A DNA stretch of 14,804 nt from an uncultured Pseudomonadota bacterium (GCA_903939665.1 CAJAHZ010000058.1:1-14804), one strand, 5' to 3'. Positions 6,719 to 13,788 are shown, counted from the stretch's first letter. Program-made: numbers and translations. The notes: generated from the letters alone by a model not told the origin.

Positions 6719-9700
6719 TTATACCTTAGCCGCCTGCACCGGTGCGCTGTCCGGCTTCACCCGATACCAGGCGGCATAGAGCGATGGCAAGAAAAGCAGC
6801 GTCAGCAGCGTGGCGACGATCAAGCCGCCCATGATGGCCGCCGCCATCGGCCCCCAGAAGACGCTGCGCGTCAGCGGGATCATCGCCAGAATCGCGGCCG
6901 CAGCGGTCAGCATGATCGGCCGGAAACGCCGGACCGTCGAGCCGACGATCGCCTCCCAGGTCGGCTTGCCGGCTTTTTCATCCTGCTCGATCTGGTCGAC
7001 GAGAATCACCGAGTTGCGCATGATCATTCCCGACAAGGCAATTACGCCGAGGTTGGCGACAAAGCCGAAAGGCACCTGAAACACGAGCAGGGCAATTGCC
7101 ACGCCGATCAGGCCGAGCGGAGCAGTAAGCAGCACCAGAATCGTCCGGCTCATACTTTGCAACTGGATCATCAGCAGGGTAATTACCCCGACCAGCATCA
7201 ATGGCATCACTGCCTTGATCGAGTCTTCACCTTTGGCCGACTCTTCGGTGACACCGCCCACCTCGATGCGAAAGCCGGGCGGTAGTTTCTCGCGCGCTGC
7301 GCTCAGTTGTGAATTGATCTGCGCCGAAATGACCGGCGCCTGCGTGCTATCGCGGATGTCGGCACGCACCGTCACGGTCGGCAGGCGATTACGCCGCCAA
7401 ACAAGGCCATCTTCCAGCTCATAGCTGATCTTCGCCACCTGCGCCAAGGGCACGTAACGGCCACTCGCCGTATGGATGTTGATGTCGGCCAGCGCCGAAA
7501 GCCGGCTTCGTTCATCGCCGGTGGCGCGTGCAACGACGTCGATCAGTTGATCGCCTTCGCGCATTTGCGTGATGTTCATCCCGGTCAGCATCGAATTGAG
7601 AAAACTCGACAGCTCCTGCGAACTGATGCCAAGCGCCCGTGCCCTATCCTGGTCGATATCGAGGCGGACCGTCTTGCCCATCTCGTTCCAGTCGAAGTTC
7701 ACATCCTTGACATGCGGGTTGGCGCGCATCACGGCAGCGACCTCCTCGGCGGCGCGACGCAACTCGACGATGCTCTCGCCGGAAACCCGGAACACCACCG
7801 GAAAACCCACTGGCGGGCCGTTCTCGAGGCGCAGAACGCGTGCGCGCAGGCCACTCCAGAGGCCGCTTTCGTCGGCGAAACGCTGTTCCAACCGCTGCTT
7901 GAGATCCTCCCGCGCCTTGATGTCGTGCGTGGTAACGACAAATTGCGCGAAGTTGTCGTTGAACAGTTGCTGGTCGAGCGGCAGATAAAAGCGCGGGCTG
8001 CCGTTTCCGATATAACTGGCGAAGTATTTCACCGATTTGTTCAGATCCGGATCAGCGAGCAGCAACTGCTCGACCTTTTTCGCTTGCGTCTCGGTGGCTT
8101 TTAGCGAGGCGCCTTGCGGCAGCCACAAGTCAACGAGCAATTCCGGACGGCTCGATGCCGGGAAAAACTGTTTCTGCACGCCGGTATTGAGAGCAACCAA
8201 GGACAGCACGAATGCGGCCAGCGTCGCCCCAATCACCAGCCAGCGACGCCGCACACACCAATCGACAATCATTCGCACACGACGATTGAACGGCGTGTTG
8301 TAGATATCCTCGCCGTGCTGTTGCGCCTTGGCGCGCAGTTTCTTTGGATCGAGCAGCTTATAGCCGAGGTAAGGCGTAAAAACCACGGCGACGACCCAGG
8401 AAACGAGCAAGGCAATGCTGACCACGGCGAAAATCGAGAAGGTGTATTCGCCGGCACCTGATTTGGCGAAACCGACTGGCGTAAAGCCGGCGACGGTGAT
8501 CAGCGTCCCGGTCAGCATCGGAAACGCTGTCGAGGTATAGGCAAAAGTGGCCGCGCGAAAACGATCCCAGCCCTGCTCCATTTTGACCACCATCATCTCA
8601 ACGGCAATAATCGCATCGTCGACCAGCAGGCCAAGTGAAATGATCAACGCGCCGAGCGAAATACGCTGCAGGTCGATGCCAAACGCCGCCATCAAAAGAA
8701 AGGTGATGGCCAGCACCAGCGGAATTGACAGAGCGACGACCGCACCGGTGCGCAAACCGAGGCTGAGAAAGGAAACCGCCAGCACAATCACCACAGCTTC
8801 GGCCAGTGACGACATGAACAAAGTGATCGACTGGCGAACGATCTCGGGTTGATCCGCCACCACATGGATGTCGATGCCCTGCGGCAGATCCTTTTGCAGC
8901 CGCGCCACCTCGGCGCGCACCCGGTCGCCGAGCTTGATTACATCGCCCCCCTTGTTCATGGCAATGGCGATACCGATTGCATCGAGCCCCTGAACGCGCA
9001 TGCGTGGCGCTGGCGGTTCGGAAAATCCGCGTTTCACGCTGGCGATGTCGCCGAGCCGGAACAGTCGCCCGCCGGCCTGGATACCAATCTCGCGGATGTT
9101 TTCGAGCGAGTTAAAATCACCCGAAACGCGAATACGGACGCGGTCCGACGCCGTTTCATAAAAGCCGGCTGGCGTCATCGCGTTCTGCTTCTGCAACGCG
9201 TCAAAAATCGCCAGCGGGTTGAGACCCAGCGTTGCCAACTTGACATGCGAGATTTCGATGAAAACTTTCTCGTCCTGTACGCCGATCAACTCGATTTTTT
9301 TGACATCGGCCACCTGCCGCAATTCGCGCGCAATGCGATCTGCCTCCTGACGCAGTGCTGCCAGATCGAAACCATCACCGGTTAACGCGAAGATATTGAT
9401 GAAAGTATCGCCAAACTCGTCATTGATAAACGGTCCTTGCACGCCTGCCGGCAAGGTGTGCTTGATATCGCCGATCTTCTTGCGCACCTGATACCAGGCC
9501 TCCGGAACCTCTTTCTTCGGCGTGTAGTCCTTGAGGATAATAAAAACCAGCGACTCCCCAGATTTCGAGCTTGAGCGAATGACATCGACCCAGGGAGCTT
9601 CTTGCAGCTTCTTTTCGATACGCTCGGTCACCTGTTGCTCGACTTCGTGCCCCGTCGCACCCGGCCACAGCGTTCGCACGACCATTACCTTGAAGGTAAA

Positions 9701-9826
9701 GTCAGGGTCTTCGGCCCGTCCAAGCTGGAAGTAGGAAAGTACGCCGCCAAGCATCAGAACGATGATCAGGTAGGCGACCATCGAGCGATGACGTAACGCC
9801 CACTCTGAAAGGTTGAGGTGCGTCAT
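6719..9826 (-). CDS. RND efflux transporter, inner-membrane permease subunit (TriC-like HAE1 family)
   Basis: This is the proton-driven pump of a tripartite export complex spanning inner membrane, periplasm and outer membrane. It has 1035 residues, full length for the AcrB superfamily. The first helix follows NLSEWALRHRSMVAYL. Large periplasmic loops lie between helices 1-2 and 7-8. Helices 2-6 span roughly 335-480 with GLLVDDAIIAVEMM, where D403 and D404 are the proton-relay aspartates. A second helical block fills roughly 880-1020. LGREDP-like and WYQVRKKI..NDEFGD segments resemble TriC of Pseudomonas, from memory. The start overlaps the fusion-protein stop by ATGA. The two relay aspartates point to drug-type export; substrates cannot be read from sequence. 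Confidence 0.95.
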   Translation of the reverse strand: MTHLNLSEWALRHRSMVAYLIIVLMLGGVLSYFQLGRAEDPDFTFKVMVVRTLWPGATGHEVEQQVTERIEKKLQEAPWVDVIRSSSKSGESLVFIILKDYTPKKEVPEAWYQVRKKIGDIKHTLPAGVQGPFINDEFGDTFINIFALTGDGFDLAALRQEADRIARELRQVADVKKIELIGVQDEKVFIEISHVKLATLGLNPLAIFDALQKQNAMTPAGFYETASDRVRIRVSGDFNSLENIREIGIQAGGRLFRLGDIASVKRGFSEPPAPRMRVQGLDAIGIAIAMNKGGDVIKLGDRVRAEVARLQKDLPQGIDIHVVADQPEIVRQSITLFMSSLAEAVVIVLAVSFLSLGLRTGAVVALSIPLVLAITFLLMAAFGIDLQRISLGALIISLGLLVDDAIIAVEMMVVKMEQGWDRFRAATFAYTSTAFPMLTGTLITVAGFTPVGFAKSGAGEYTFSIFAVVSIALLVSWVVAVVFTPYLGYKLLDPKKLRAKAQQHGEDIYNTPFNRRVRMIVDWCVRRRWLVIGATLAAFVLSLVALNTGVQKQFFPASSRPELLVDLWLPQGASLKATETQAKKVEQLLLADPDLNKSVKYFASYIGNGSPRFYLPLDQQLFNDNFAQFVVTTHDIKAREDLKQRLEQRFADESGLWSGLRARVLRLENGPPVGFPVVFRVSGESIVELRRAAEEVAAVMRANPHVKDVNFDWNEMGKTVRLDIDQDRARALGISSQELSSFLNSMLTGMNITQMREGDQLIDVVARATGDERSRLSALADINIHTASGRYVPLAQVAKISYELEDGLVWRRNRLPTVTVRADIRDSTQAPVISAQINSQLSAAREKLPPGFRIEVGGVTEESAKGEDSIKAVMPLMLVGVITLLMIQLQSMSRTILVLLTAPLGLIGVAIALLVFQVPFGFVANLGVIALSGMIMRNSVILVDQIEQDEKAGKPTWEAIVGSTVRRFRPIMLTAAAAILAMIPLTRSVFWGPMAAAIMGGLIVATLLTLLFLPSLYAAWYRVKPDSAPVQAAKV

Positions 9827-10932
9827 TTTGCCGATGCCGGCGCTGGATCGTGTTTTGACGACAGATCAGCGCTTTTGGACCCGTATTCGGCGATTTTTAT
9901 CTTTTCGCCGGCAAACAGTTTGTGGACGCCGGCAATGACGATCCGCTCACCCGCCCTGACGCCCGAGCTGTTTGACAGCACCGCCAGAGACTCGCCGTAG
10001 GAAGCCACATCAACGGGGCGCAAAACTACCGTCTGATCGGCACTAACCACCCATAGCGCCGGCCTGCCGGCCTCCTGAAAGATCGCGGCAAGCGGCACCG
10101 TCAGACGGCTGTCGGTACTGGAACGGAGAAAGTGGACATTGGCCGTCATGCCGAGCAATACACGGGCATCCGGATCGACAATCGAAATCCGGGCCGCGAA
10201 GGTCCGTGTCGTCGGATCGGCCACCGGCGACAATTCGCGCAGAACAGCCTTGTATTTAGCGCTGCTGTCAGTCCACAAGCTCACCTCGGCATCCTTCAGC
10301 GCCCGCACTTCAGGCATGCGCACTTCCGGAATCGAGATCGACACCTCGAGCGCATCGGCGCGCGCCACCCGAAAAACTGTCTGCCCGGCACTCACCACCT
10401 GCCCGACCTCAGCCGAAACCAGACCGACCACACCGGACTGATCCGCCCTGAGCACGGAATAGGCGCTTTGGTTGCGCGCCAGACTGGCTTGCGCTTGCGC
10501 CGCCTTCAACGTCGCCTCCTTGGCATCAAGCGCTGCTTGACTGACGAAATTCTGCGTGCGCAGTTGCCGGTAGCGCTTCACCTCGGCTTCAGCGAGCGTC
10601 AACTGCGCTTCTGCCGATGCTGCCGACAATGCCGTGTCGGCAGGATCAAGCTTCGCCAGCACATCACCCGCCTTGACCAAGGCGCCAGCGTCTACCAGAC
10701 GTGCCGAAATCTTTCCGGGAATGCGAAAGCCTAATGGCGTCTCATAGCGAGAACGCACCTCGCCTGAATAGGTAACCGCCTCTACGCCAGCCGTATCACC
10801 CAGCACGCGGGTCAGCACCGGACGCAGGGGCTCAGGCTTCGGCGCCTCCTTGCCGCAGGAGGCCAGAAAAACGCTAACCGGCAGAACGGCGGCGAAAACC
10901 AGGCTTCGCCGCTGATAATCGTACAACTTCAT
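9823..10932 (-). CDS. RND efflux periplasmic adaptor (membrane fusion protein), lipoprotein
   Basis: It bridges the RND pump and the outer-membrane channel. The protein has 369 residues. The N-terminus has a lipoprotein signal ending in the lipobox LASC with Cys26 as the lipidation site; the residue after it is Gly, so inner-membrane retention is not marked by Asp at +2. The barrel-lipoyl motif follows (GFRIPGKISARLVDAGALVK and VLAKLDP), then a helical hairpin of alanine/glutamine-rich repeats (about 100-150). The second lipoyl half contains SGVVGLVSAEVGQVV, then beta-barrel and membrane-proximal domains. GGGGGG lies just before the ATG. Its start overlaps the tetR stop and its stop overlaps the pump start, both as ATGA. 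TriABC-type systems have two adaptors, but only one is encoded here. Confidence 0.95.
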   Translation of the reverse strand: MKLYDYQRRSLVFAAVLPVSVFLASCGKEAPKPEPLRPVLTRVLGDTAGVEAVTYSGEVRSRYETPLGFRIPGKISARLVDAGALVKAGDVLAKLDPADTALSAASAEAQLTLAEAEVKRYRQLRTQNFVSQAALDAKEATLKAAQAQASLARNQSAYSVLRADQSGVVGLVSAEVGQVVSAGQTVFRVARADALEVSISIPEVRMPEVRALKDAEVSLWTDSSAKYKAVLRELSPVADPTTRTFAARISIVDPDARVLLGMTANVHFLRSSTDSRLTVPLAAIFQEAGRPALWVVSADQTVVLRPVDVASYGESLAVLSNSSGVRAGERIVIAGVHKLFAGEKIKIAEYGSKSADLSSKHDPAPASAK

Positions 10933-11615
10933 AACGCGCCCCCCAGACCGTCGCGGCCAGCGCTGCTCAGCCCATGCACCAGCAGATTGAAGTGCGTCTC
11001 AAGATAGATCGCAGGATCGGTCTCCCGCCCACAGAAGCAGAGCGAGAAACGCCAGATCACCAGCATCAGCAAAGGGGCGATAATGACGTCAATCGCCGTT
11101 TCTACATCCAGCGGACGAAACTCGCCGCTCTCGACACCGCGCTGCAGCGCATAACGCAACAAAGCGCGACCGCGCACAATCACCTTGTCGTGATAGTACT
11201 GAGCGACCTCAGGGAAATTTCGTGACTCCGAAACAATCAGCTTCGTCACGCCGGCCAGGCGCGTGGCGCCAATCTCCTGCCACCAGCCAAAGAGCAGATG
11301 CCGGAGCAAGTCGACCGCCGAACCGCTGTAGCCTGCCACACGCTGCTCGGCGGCAGCCAGCGTCGGCACAATACCTTCCTCGATCACCGCCTTGAACAAC
11401 GCTTCCTTGCTGTCGAAGTAGAGATAAAGCGTGCCTTTGGAGACGCCTGCGCGCGCCGCCACGTCGTCAAGCCGCGTGGCGGAAAACCCCTTCTCGACAA
11501 ACAGATCAAGCGCCGCAGAGGTCAGCTCGGAAGGACGCGCATCCTTGCGGCGACGGCGCGTCTTCGTGCCATCAACAGGCAATTTGGCAAGAGAGGAAGT
11601 AGCAATAGCATTCAT
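10929..11615 (-). CDS. TetR/AcrR family transcriptional regulator of the efflux operon
   Basis: It is a predicted ligand-responsive repressor. The protein has 228 residues. A basic arm (TKTRRRRKD, residues 17-25) precedes the DNA-binding domain with SAALDLFVEKGFSATRLDDVA and the helix-turn-helix ARAGVSKGTLYLYFDSKEALF (54-74), a textbook TetR signature. The C-terminal helices form the ligand and dimer domain. It is the first gene of the tetR-adaptor-pump operon, so it likely represses its own transcript. The palindrome at 11631-11644, sitting at the predicted start site, is the obvious operator. The ATG at 11615 has no clear ribosome site and a leader of only about 23 bases. The family call is firm; the inducer is unknown. 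Confidence 0.94.
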   Translation of the reverse strand: MNAIATSSLAKLPVDGTKTRRRRKDARPSELTSAALDLFVEKGFSATRLDDVAARAGVSKGTLYLYFDSKEALFKAVIEEGIVPTLAAAEQRVAGYSGSAVDLLRHLLFGWWQEIGATRLAGVTKLIVSESRNFPEVAQYYHDKVIVRGRALLRYALQRGVESGEFRPLDVETAIDVIIAPLLMLVIWRFSLCFCGRETDPAIYLETHFNLLVHGLSSAGRDGLGGAL

Positions 11616-11630
11616 AAGATTACGATAATG

Positions 11631-11644
11631 ACTGACCGGTCAGT
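11631..11644. promoter_or_regulatory. Perfect 14-bp palindrome, probable TetR operator
   Basis: ACTGACCGGTCAGT is fully self-complementary. It begins one base past the -10 box and covers the expected transcription start, 16-29 bases before the tetR ATG. Operators of TetR/AcrR family efflux repressors commonly have this length, a GACCGGTC-like core and this location. Binding by the adjacent regulator is an inference from position and symmetry. Confidence 0.8.
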
Positions 11645-11673
11645 AATATATCCGGCAAAAAAGGGGAAGTCAA
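11645..11673 (-). promoter_or_regulatory. Promoter of the tetR-adaptor-RND operon
   Basis: On the minus strand TTGACT (11673-11668) is followed by exactly 17 bases and then TATATT (11650-11645). Both hexamers match the sigma-70 consensus in five of six positions. The start would fall near 11638, inside the palindrome. The -35 lies inside the stem of the terminator at 11657-11684. Confidence 0.75.
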
Positions 11674-11684
11674 TTGACCTCCCC
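11657..11684 (-). terminator. Intrinsic terminator ahead of tetR
   Basis: On the minus strand GGGGAGGTC, loop AATT and GACTTCCCC form a 9-bp stem (one G-U pair), followed at once by TTTTTT. This has the form of a rho-independent terminator and would end transcription arriving from the small membrane-protein gene at 11974-11807, insulating the efflux operon. The plus strand has only TAAATTT after the hairpin, so function there is less likely. Confidence 0.75.
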
Positions 11685-11806
11685 TAAATTTGTCGCTCCT
11701 ATGCGGCGACCACTGACAACGGGTGCCAGCTCAGCCAGTTTTCCGGCGCCCCGTGGACGATCGCTTCAACTTGCAAAGCGCGCCACGCGCAGTGCCGCGC
11801 ACCTGA

Positions 11807-11974
11807 TCAAGTGGGATGAAATGCCGTTGTTGATGAGCCGGCAAGCCGGACTTCGCCAGGGTGGCCACCCAGAGAATATGGAATAGTGACAAATGCCGTG
11901 GCCATTACAATAAAAACCGGCGCGAGAACCGCGAATAGCATTGTTGTCAGGAAAGGGGGGGCTGTACGTAACAT
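11807..11974 (-). CDS. Small single-span membrane protein, 55 residues, function unknown
   Basis: I do not recognise a named family. The frame starts MLRTAPPFLTTMLFAVLAPV, followed by a hydrophobic run to about residue 32, giving one confident transmembrane helix (roughly 8-31). It then has the motif IPYSLGGHPGE and a short polar tail ending AFHPT. The ribosome site AAGGAG lies six bases before the ATG and is among the best in the window, which is the main support for a real gene. No alternative reading explains the region. Codons 5-7 contain a run of seven Gs on the plus strand, where sequencing or replication slippage could shift the frame. The minus-strand terminator at 11657-11684 is its likely transcript end. 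The gene lies head-to-head with the aminotransferase remnant. Confidence 0.65.
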   Translation of the reverse strand: MLRTAPPFLTTMLFAVLAPVFIVMATAFVTIPYSLGGHPGEVRLAGSSTTAFHPT

Positions 11975-11992
11975 TTGAAGCTCCTTCTTTGA

Positions 11993-12304
11993 GTGGGCAT
12001 GGCACGACTTTGCGCCTTTATGATTAAGCAGCGCTTAACGACGACCGATTTAGCGCGGCTGCTCGAACGGTCGGGGCTGTCGATTCACGCCGAACCGAAA
12101 GGCGGCATATTCGTCTGGGCTGAAGCGCCGGACGTCCAGGATTCGGCACTCCTCGCCAGCGAAGCCGCACAGGCCGGCATCATGCTCGCACCGGGCAACA
12201 TTTTCCGGCCGCAGATGCAACCCTCACCATGGTTACGTTTCAACGTCGCCTATTCACTCGACCCCCGGCTGGAGCGCTTTCTCGGCGAAGCGATCAATCG
12301 CTGA
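11993..12304 (+). pseudogene. C-terminal remnant of a MocR/PdxR-type PLP aminotransferase-like regulator
   Basis: About 95 residues align by eye with the extreme C-terminus of fold-type I aminotransferase domains from MocR regulators: LLERSGLSIHAEPKGGIFVW, then GIMLAPGNIFRPQMQPSPWL and RFNVAYSLDPRLERFL. An intact protein is about 450-500 residues with an N-terminal GntR helix-turn-helix and a PLP lysine; both are absent here. Upstream sequence belongs to the small membrane-protein gene, so no hidden 5' half exists in another frame nearby. Homology seems to begin near 12025; the ATG at 11993 is the longest start and has no good ribosome site. The retained reading frame is intact, suggesting a recent deletion or an expressed fragment. 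A catalytic role is very unlikely. Confidence 0.75.
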
Positions 12305-12321
12305 CAAAAATCGGCGATTAA

Positions 12322-13533
12322 TCAGCGCGACTCCTTGACCATCCGACCGAAACCCGGCTGCACCGGTCGGGCGTTATTCTTGTAGAGCCGCCCGAAAATC
12401 GCCATCTGTTCAGCGGACATCCGCTGCGGCTGCTTGAGCACGATCCAGAGCACGCCTTCGGAACACGGCGGCGTGGTACGCGAACCCATGTAAGTGTAGT
12501 AGTCGCGCGTTTCCGGCAATAGCTGGCCAAGATCGATCATCGTTACCGGCGGCGCCACATCATCATTCTTCTCCAGTGGCAGGTTGTTCCACACCGTCTG
12601 GATCAGCGGATTGTCGACGCCTCGTTCGAGCAGGACAGCGACAATGGCCAACTTGCCGTCTTCGGATTTGTGCACAAGGTGCGCACTCATGTCATAGGAC
12701 TTGCCATTGACTACCTCGCCGGATGGTCGGTGAAAGTGGAACTCCGTCAGCTGATAGGCTTTGCCGAGCAAACTGATGCTGCCGCCACCCGCCATGGACA
12801 CCTGAATCGTCTGTCCATTATCAACAACGCGAAATAGCGAAGGCCGATAGGCAAACTGGATCGGCTCCAGATCAACGCGGATACCGTCTCGAATATCAAT
12901 CGGCGACTGCCGCTTGCCGTTGTCGCAGGTCGTGTAGGCGACCGTCCGCGATTTGCGGGCGCGATGCCCCGTGGCGAGCGCTGGATTCTCGCCTAAAGCG
13001 GCGCCGGTGGCTGTCGGTTCCTTCGCGCCGCCCCGCTTCATGTCCTTTTGCAGCAGCGCCTCATTGGCCTTGCGCAGTTCGTCGGCAGCCTCATTCACCA
13101 TCTCGGCCGTCTTGCTTGCCGCCACCCTAGCATCAGCTCCCGATTTTGGCCGACAAACCTCGCGCAGCAGTTTGTCGTCGAGCGAGCCGGAATGCACGGG
13201 CATTTCCATTGGCACCTTGACCTCTTCCTCACGCAACAGGTCGCCCTCGTCCCTGAAATAGCTGCGCTTTATCGTACTGATCGTACGCCCGGCACAGTCA
13301 TAGCGGTTGAGCGCCTCAATAATGCGGTAAGACGAGGAGGTCTTGGGGTCATTGATCGGCTTTTCGAGAACAATGCGCCCCAAAGCTGTATACCTGCCGG
13401 GCTCAGCCCTGTTGATGCTCTCCCGGTCAATCTCAACCCGTCTGCTCGGTTCGGCAGAAATGGTTTGCCACGCAGCACTCGCCAAAACAGGCATGGCAGC
13501 CGCACAAATCGCGGCAAAAACCTTCAGGCGCAT
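12322..13533 (-). CDS. Exported alpha-carbonic anhydrase with N-terminal adhesin-E-like domain
   Basis: The C-terminal domain interconverts CO2 and bicarbonate in the periplasm. The protein has 403 residues. Residues 1-20 form a signal peptide (MRLKVF, cut near ASA|AWQ). About 21-130 resemble the surface-adhesin E family: a leading Trp and a Cys80-Cys127 pair flanking RTISTIKRSYF. A charged, probably coiled linker spans 135-170. The anhydrase domain starts at about 200 with QSPIDI. Zinc ligands are His266 and His268 (EFHFHRPSGE) and His285 (SAHLVH). TTPPCSEGVLWIVL holds the active-site threonine, and Cys203-Cys357 may form a disulfide. The usual HWxYxGxxGPxxW opening is missing. I chose the ATG at 13533 because it gives a clean signal peptide; 13566 is an alternative. 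Confidence 0.9.
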   Translation of the reverse strand: MRLKVFAAICAAAMPVLASAAWQTISAEPSRRVEIDRESINRAEPGRYTALGRIVLEKPINDPKTSSSYRIIEALNRYDCAGRTISTIKRSYFRDEGDLLREEEVKVPMEMPVHSGSLDDKLLREVCRPKSGADARVAASKTAEMVNEAADELRKANEALLQKDMKRGGAKEPTATGAALGENPALATGHRARKSRTVAYTTCDNGKRQSPIDIRDGIRVDLEPIQFAYRPSLFRVVDNGQTIQVSMAGGGSISLLGKAYQLTEFHFHRPSGEVVNGKSYDMSAHLVHKSEDGKLAIVAVLLERGVDNPLIQTVWNNLPLEKNDDVAPPVTMIDLGQLLPETRDYYTYMGSRTTPPCSEGVLWIVLKQPQRMSAEQMAIFGRLYKNNARPVQPGFGRMVKESR

Positions 13534-13585
13534 GGCCGGATTTCCATCAGTAAATTTTTCTCTCATCGTTTACTTCACGGAAAAC

Positions 13586-13607
13586 CTTGGCAAAACTTTA
13601 GGCCAAG
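13586..13607. repeat. Inverted repeat CTTGGC-N10-GCCAAG upstream of the carbonic anhydrase gene
   Basis: A perfect 6-bp dyad with a 10-base spacer sits 53 bases before the carbonic anhydrase start (20 before the alternative start). It could be an operator or a small leader hairpin. No convincing promoter is visible on this strand, and the rest of 13534-13750 shows no gene I can support. Confidence 0.25.
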
Positions 13608-13753
13608 CGCCGGCACTTGTTGCACACCCGCACGTTGCAGCGTCGCACGCGAGGCTGTTCATCCCGGCATCGACCGCTCATCTTTGCAAGCTACTCCCGT
13701 AAAGCAGAACGGACAAGACCAGCCGAGGCACCTCAGTTTTTCTGCTGTTTTTC

Positions 13754-13782
13754 TTGCCAAGCCCCCCCCATTCCAGTAACTT
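13754..13782 (+). promoter_or_regulatory. Candidate thiC promoter with an 8-C spacer tract
   Basis: TTGCCA (13754-13759, five of six consensus) is followed by 17 bases and TAACTT (13777-13782, weak). Transcription would begin near 13789, at the 5' edge of the riboswitch. The spacer holds eight consecutive Cs (13762-13769). Spacing and position support the call; the poor -10 weakens it. Confidence 0.45.
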
Positions 13783-13788
13783 GAGCGG

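Noticed and set aside
7472..8104. 210-codon plus-strand open frame inside the RND pump gene
   Set aside because: It is fully antisense to a 1035-residue pump with all family motifs, and has no ribosome site or recognisable domain.
11766..12005. Alternative 79-codon minus-strand frame covering the small membrane-protein gene
   Set aside because: Its composition is not protein-like and its start lacks a ribosome site, while the overlapping 55-codon frame has AAGGAG and a clear membrane helix.
12299..12328. CGCTGA/TCAGCG inverted repeat between the aminotransferase remnant and the carbonic anhydrase stop
   Set aside because: The arms are 6 bp with a 17-base spacer and no T tract on either strand, so a terminator is not supported; both stop codons happen to lie in the arms.
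13598..13681. 27-residue minus-strand frame with four cysteines (MSGRCRDEQP...) upstream of the carbonic anhydrase gene
   Set aside because: GGGAG lies about 12 bases before the ATG, too far, and the peptide is arginine-rich as expected of random GC-rich DNA. No other support.
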